Assembly (NCBI RefSeq): GCF_018614975.1 | Contig: NZ_JAGGNR010000035.1 | Location: 1-33,812 of the forward strand | Origin: Paenibacillus polymyxa | GTDB lineage: Bacteria; Bacillota; Bacilli; Paenibacillales; Paenibacillaceae | Direction: 5' to 3' | DNA length: 33,812 nt | In this document: positions 33,264-33,812 of the stretch, piece after piece | How the letters are laid out: each line of letters begins with the position of its first letter | Numbering within the stretch: the stretch's first letter is position 1 | Position numbers and translations under genes: made by a program | The notes under the pieces: generated by a model | What the model saw: the letters and a program-made list of their open reading frames with translations, nothing else | Database searches by the model: none | What the model was told of the DNA's origin: nothing

Positions 33264-33536
33264 ATGGGCTTCAAGCAAAGAGAAGGCGGAGACAACGATA
33301 AAAGACCGGCACGTCGTGGCGGCCGTAATAAACGTCGTAAAGTGTGCTTCTTCACAGCTAACAAAATTACTCACATCGATTATAAAGATACGGACTTGCT
33401 TCGTAAATTTATCAGCGAACGTGGAAAAATTTTGCCACGCCGTGTAACAGGTACTAGCGCTAAATATCAACGCATGCTGACGATTGCAATCAAACGCTCC
33501 CGTCAAATCGCATTATTGCCATACACAACTGAGTAG
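33264..33536 (+). CDS. rpsR: 30S ribosomal protein S18
   Basis: S18, the S6 partner in the 30S platform. The 90 residues contain the family core KVCFFTANKITHIDYKDTDLLRKFISERGKILPRRVTG and end with IKRSRQIALLPYTTE (the former is given in part: KVCFF to RRVTG). The N-terminus is basic (RPARRGGRNKRRK). The ATG at 33264 has AAAGGA 9 bases upstream. It closes the operon and is followed by a strong terminator. Confidence 0.97.
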   Translation: MGFKQREGGDNDKRPARRGGRNKRRKVCFFTANKITHIDYKDTDLLRKFISERGKILPRRVTGTSAKYQRMLTIAIKRSRQIALLPYTTE

Positions 33537-33560
33537 TTTTTACTCAGCTTGCATACGAAG

Positions 33561-33588
33561 CAGTCGGCTTATAGCCGGCTGTTTTTTT
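33561..33588 (+). terminator. rpsF-ssb-rpsR operon terminator
   Basis: A 9-bp stem with one G-T pair, CAGTCGGCT (33561-33569) and AGCCGGCTG (33573-33581), has a TAT loop and a T-run through 33588. Confidence 0.85.
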
Positions 33589-33689
33589 GTATATATCAAT
33601 AGGAGTAATAGAAATAACAGATCCACTCTAACAAATGGAAGAATTCAATACTATCACGCGTGTTGAATAACCAATAAAAGGTAGAAAAA

Positions 33690-33746
33690 GAACCGCAACC
33701 TCGGTAAAATGTTTGTACCCCTACAAACTCCGAAAGGTGGCGGTTC
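33690..33746 (+). repeat. Hairpin covering a transposase ribosome binding site
   Basis: GAACCGC (33690-33696) pairs with GCGGTTC (33740-33746), with further pairing ACC to GGT inside and a separate inner stem GTTTGTA (33711-33717) to TACAAAC (33722-33728) around CCCC. The ribosome binding site AAGGTGG (33734-33740) is in the 3' half, so the RNA would hide it. This is the arrangement used by several insertion sequences to limit translation from outside promoters. The structure begins near the likely left end of the element. Confidence 0.55.
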
Positions 33747-33747
33747 C

Positions 33748-33812
33748 ATGAAAAATTCTACCCGATTTCTCTCGTTTCTTCAATCCTTTCTCTCACCCGA
33801 AAAAGTAGCACA
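33748..33812 (+). CDS. Probable transposase, 5' fragment cut by window edge
   Basis: ATG at 33748 with AAGGTGG 7 bases upstream opens a frame of 21 codons up to the window end (MKNSTRFLSFLQSFLSPEKV). From memory such beginnings occur in IS4-like transposases of Paenibacillus, but the fragment is too short to assign. The hidden ribosome binding site and its position after a terminator fit an insertion sequence. The preceding 33589-33689 holds nothing else I can name. Confidence 0.4.
   Translation, partial: MKNSTRFLSFLQSFLSPEKVA

Noticed and set aside
1..33812. CRISPR array, prophage, toxin-antitoxin or defence cluster
   Set aside because: No regularly spaced repeats, phage genes or defence-type gene sets were seen; the genes are conserved core and housekeeping functions.

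Overview
This window is the replication-origin region of a spore-forming Firmicute, most likely Paenibacillus or a close relative. That placement is inferred from gene order and protein similarity recalled from memory; no search was run. Sporulation-associated genes (yyaC, yidC/spoIIIJ with jag, spo0J, a YheC/YheD-type ATP-grasp gene) and Bacillales-type Noc and RemB support it. Genes change strand around dnaA: the gyrase side lies on the minus strand and the rpmH side on the plus strand, as expected for two forks leaving one origin.

Left arm (about 1-12060, minus strand unless noted): a possible rRNA-type promoter cut by the left edge, an HD-GYP protein, gyrA, a plus-strand YheC/YheD-family gene between the gyrase genes, gyrB, remB, recF, the S4-domain gene yaaA, dnaN and dnaA. 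Between dnaN and dnaA lies a good candidate unwinding site: six contiguous TAG/TAA triplets (a DnaA-trio), a GGGG run, a perfect DnaA box, and two hairpins, one with DnaA-box-like sequence in its stem. A second DnaA-box cluster lies just upstream of dnaA.

Centre (about 12100-17300): a gluconate operon, gntR-gntP-gntK, on the minus strand sits between dnaA and rpmH. A third DnaA-box group lies beyond it, next to rpmH, so the operon appears to split the dnaA-rpmH origin spacer of the Bacillus type. Two palindromes match the GntR operator as I recall it from B. subtilis. The operon is transcribed head-on to the rightward fork.

Right arm (about 17300-31340, plus strand unless noted): rpmH, rnpA, yidC, jag, mnmE, mnmG, rsmG, noc, soj, spo0J, then a cysteine-desulfurase-like enzyme, a DUF4446 protein, yyaC (minus), a DUF3343 protein, an MscS channel and a DUF951 protein. 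Two parS sites are visible: a perfect one that forms the stem of the rsmG terminator, and a one-mismatch copy inside spo0J. Soj, Spo0J and parS serve origin segregation; Noc couples division to nucleoid position.

Right end (about 31340-33812): a tRNA-Ser(CGA) gene with its own promoter and terminator, a minus-strand yjzC-like gene, the rpsF-ssb-rpsR operon, and the start of a probable insertion-sequence transposase cut by the window edge.

Most of the window is conserved core genome. I found no evidence of a wholly new multi-gene system. The points most worth following are non-coding: the split origin, the parS-terminator fusion, the DnaA-box hairpin downstream of dnaA, and the long plus-facing hairpin next to gntK. 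Eleven CDS are assigned GTG or TTG starts on the strength of their ribosome binding sites.
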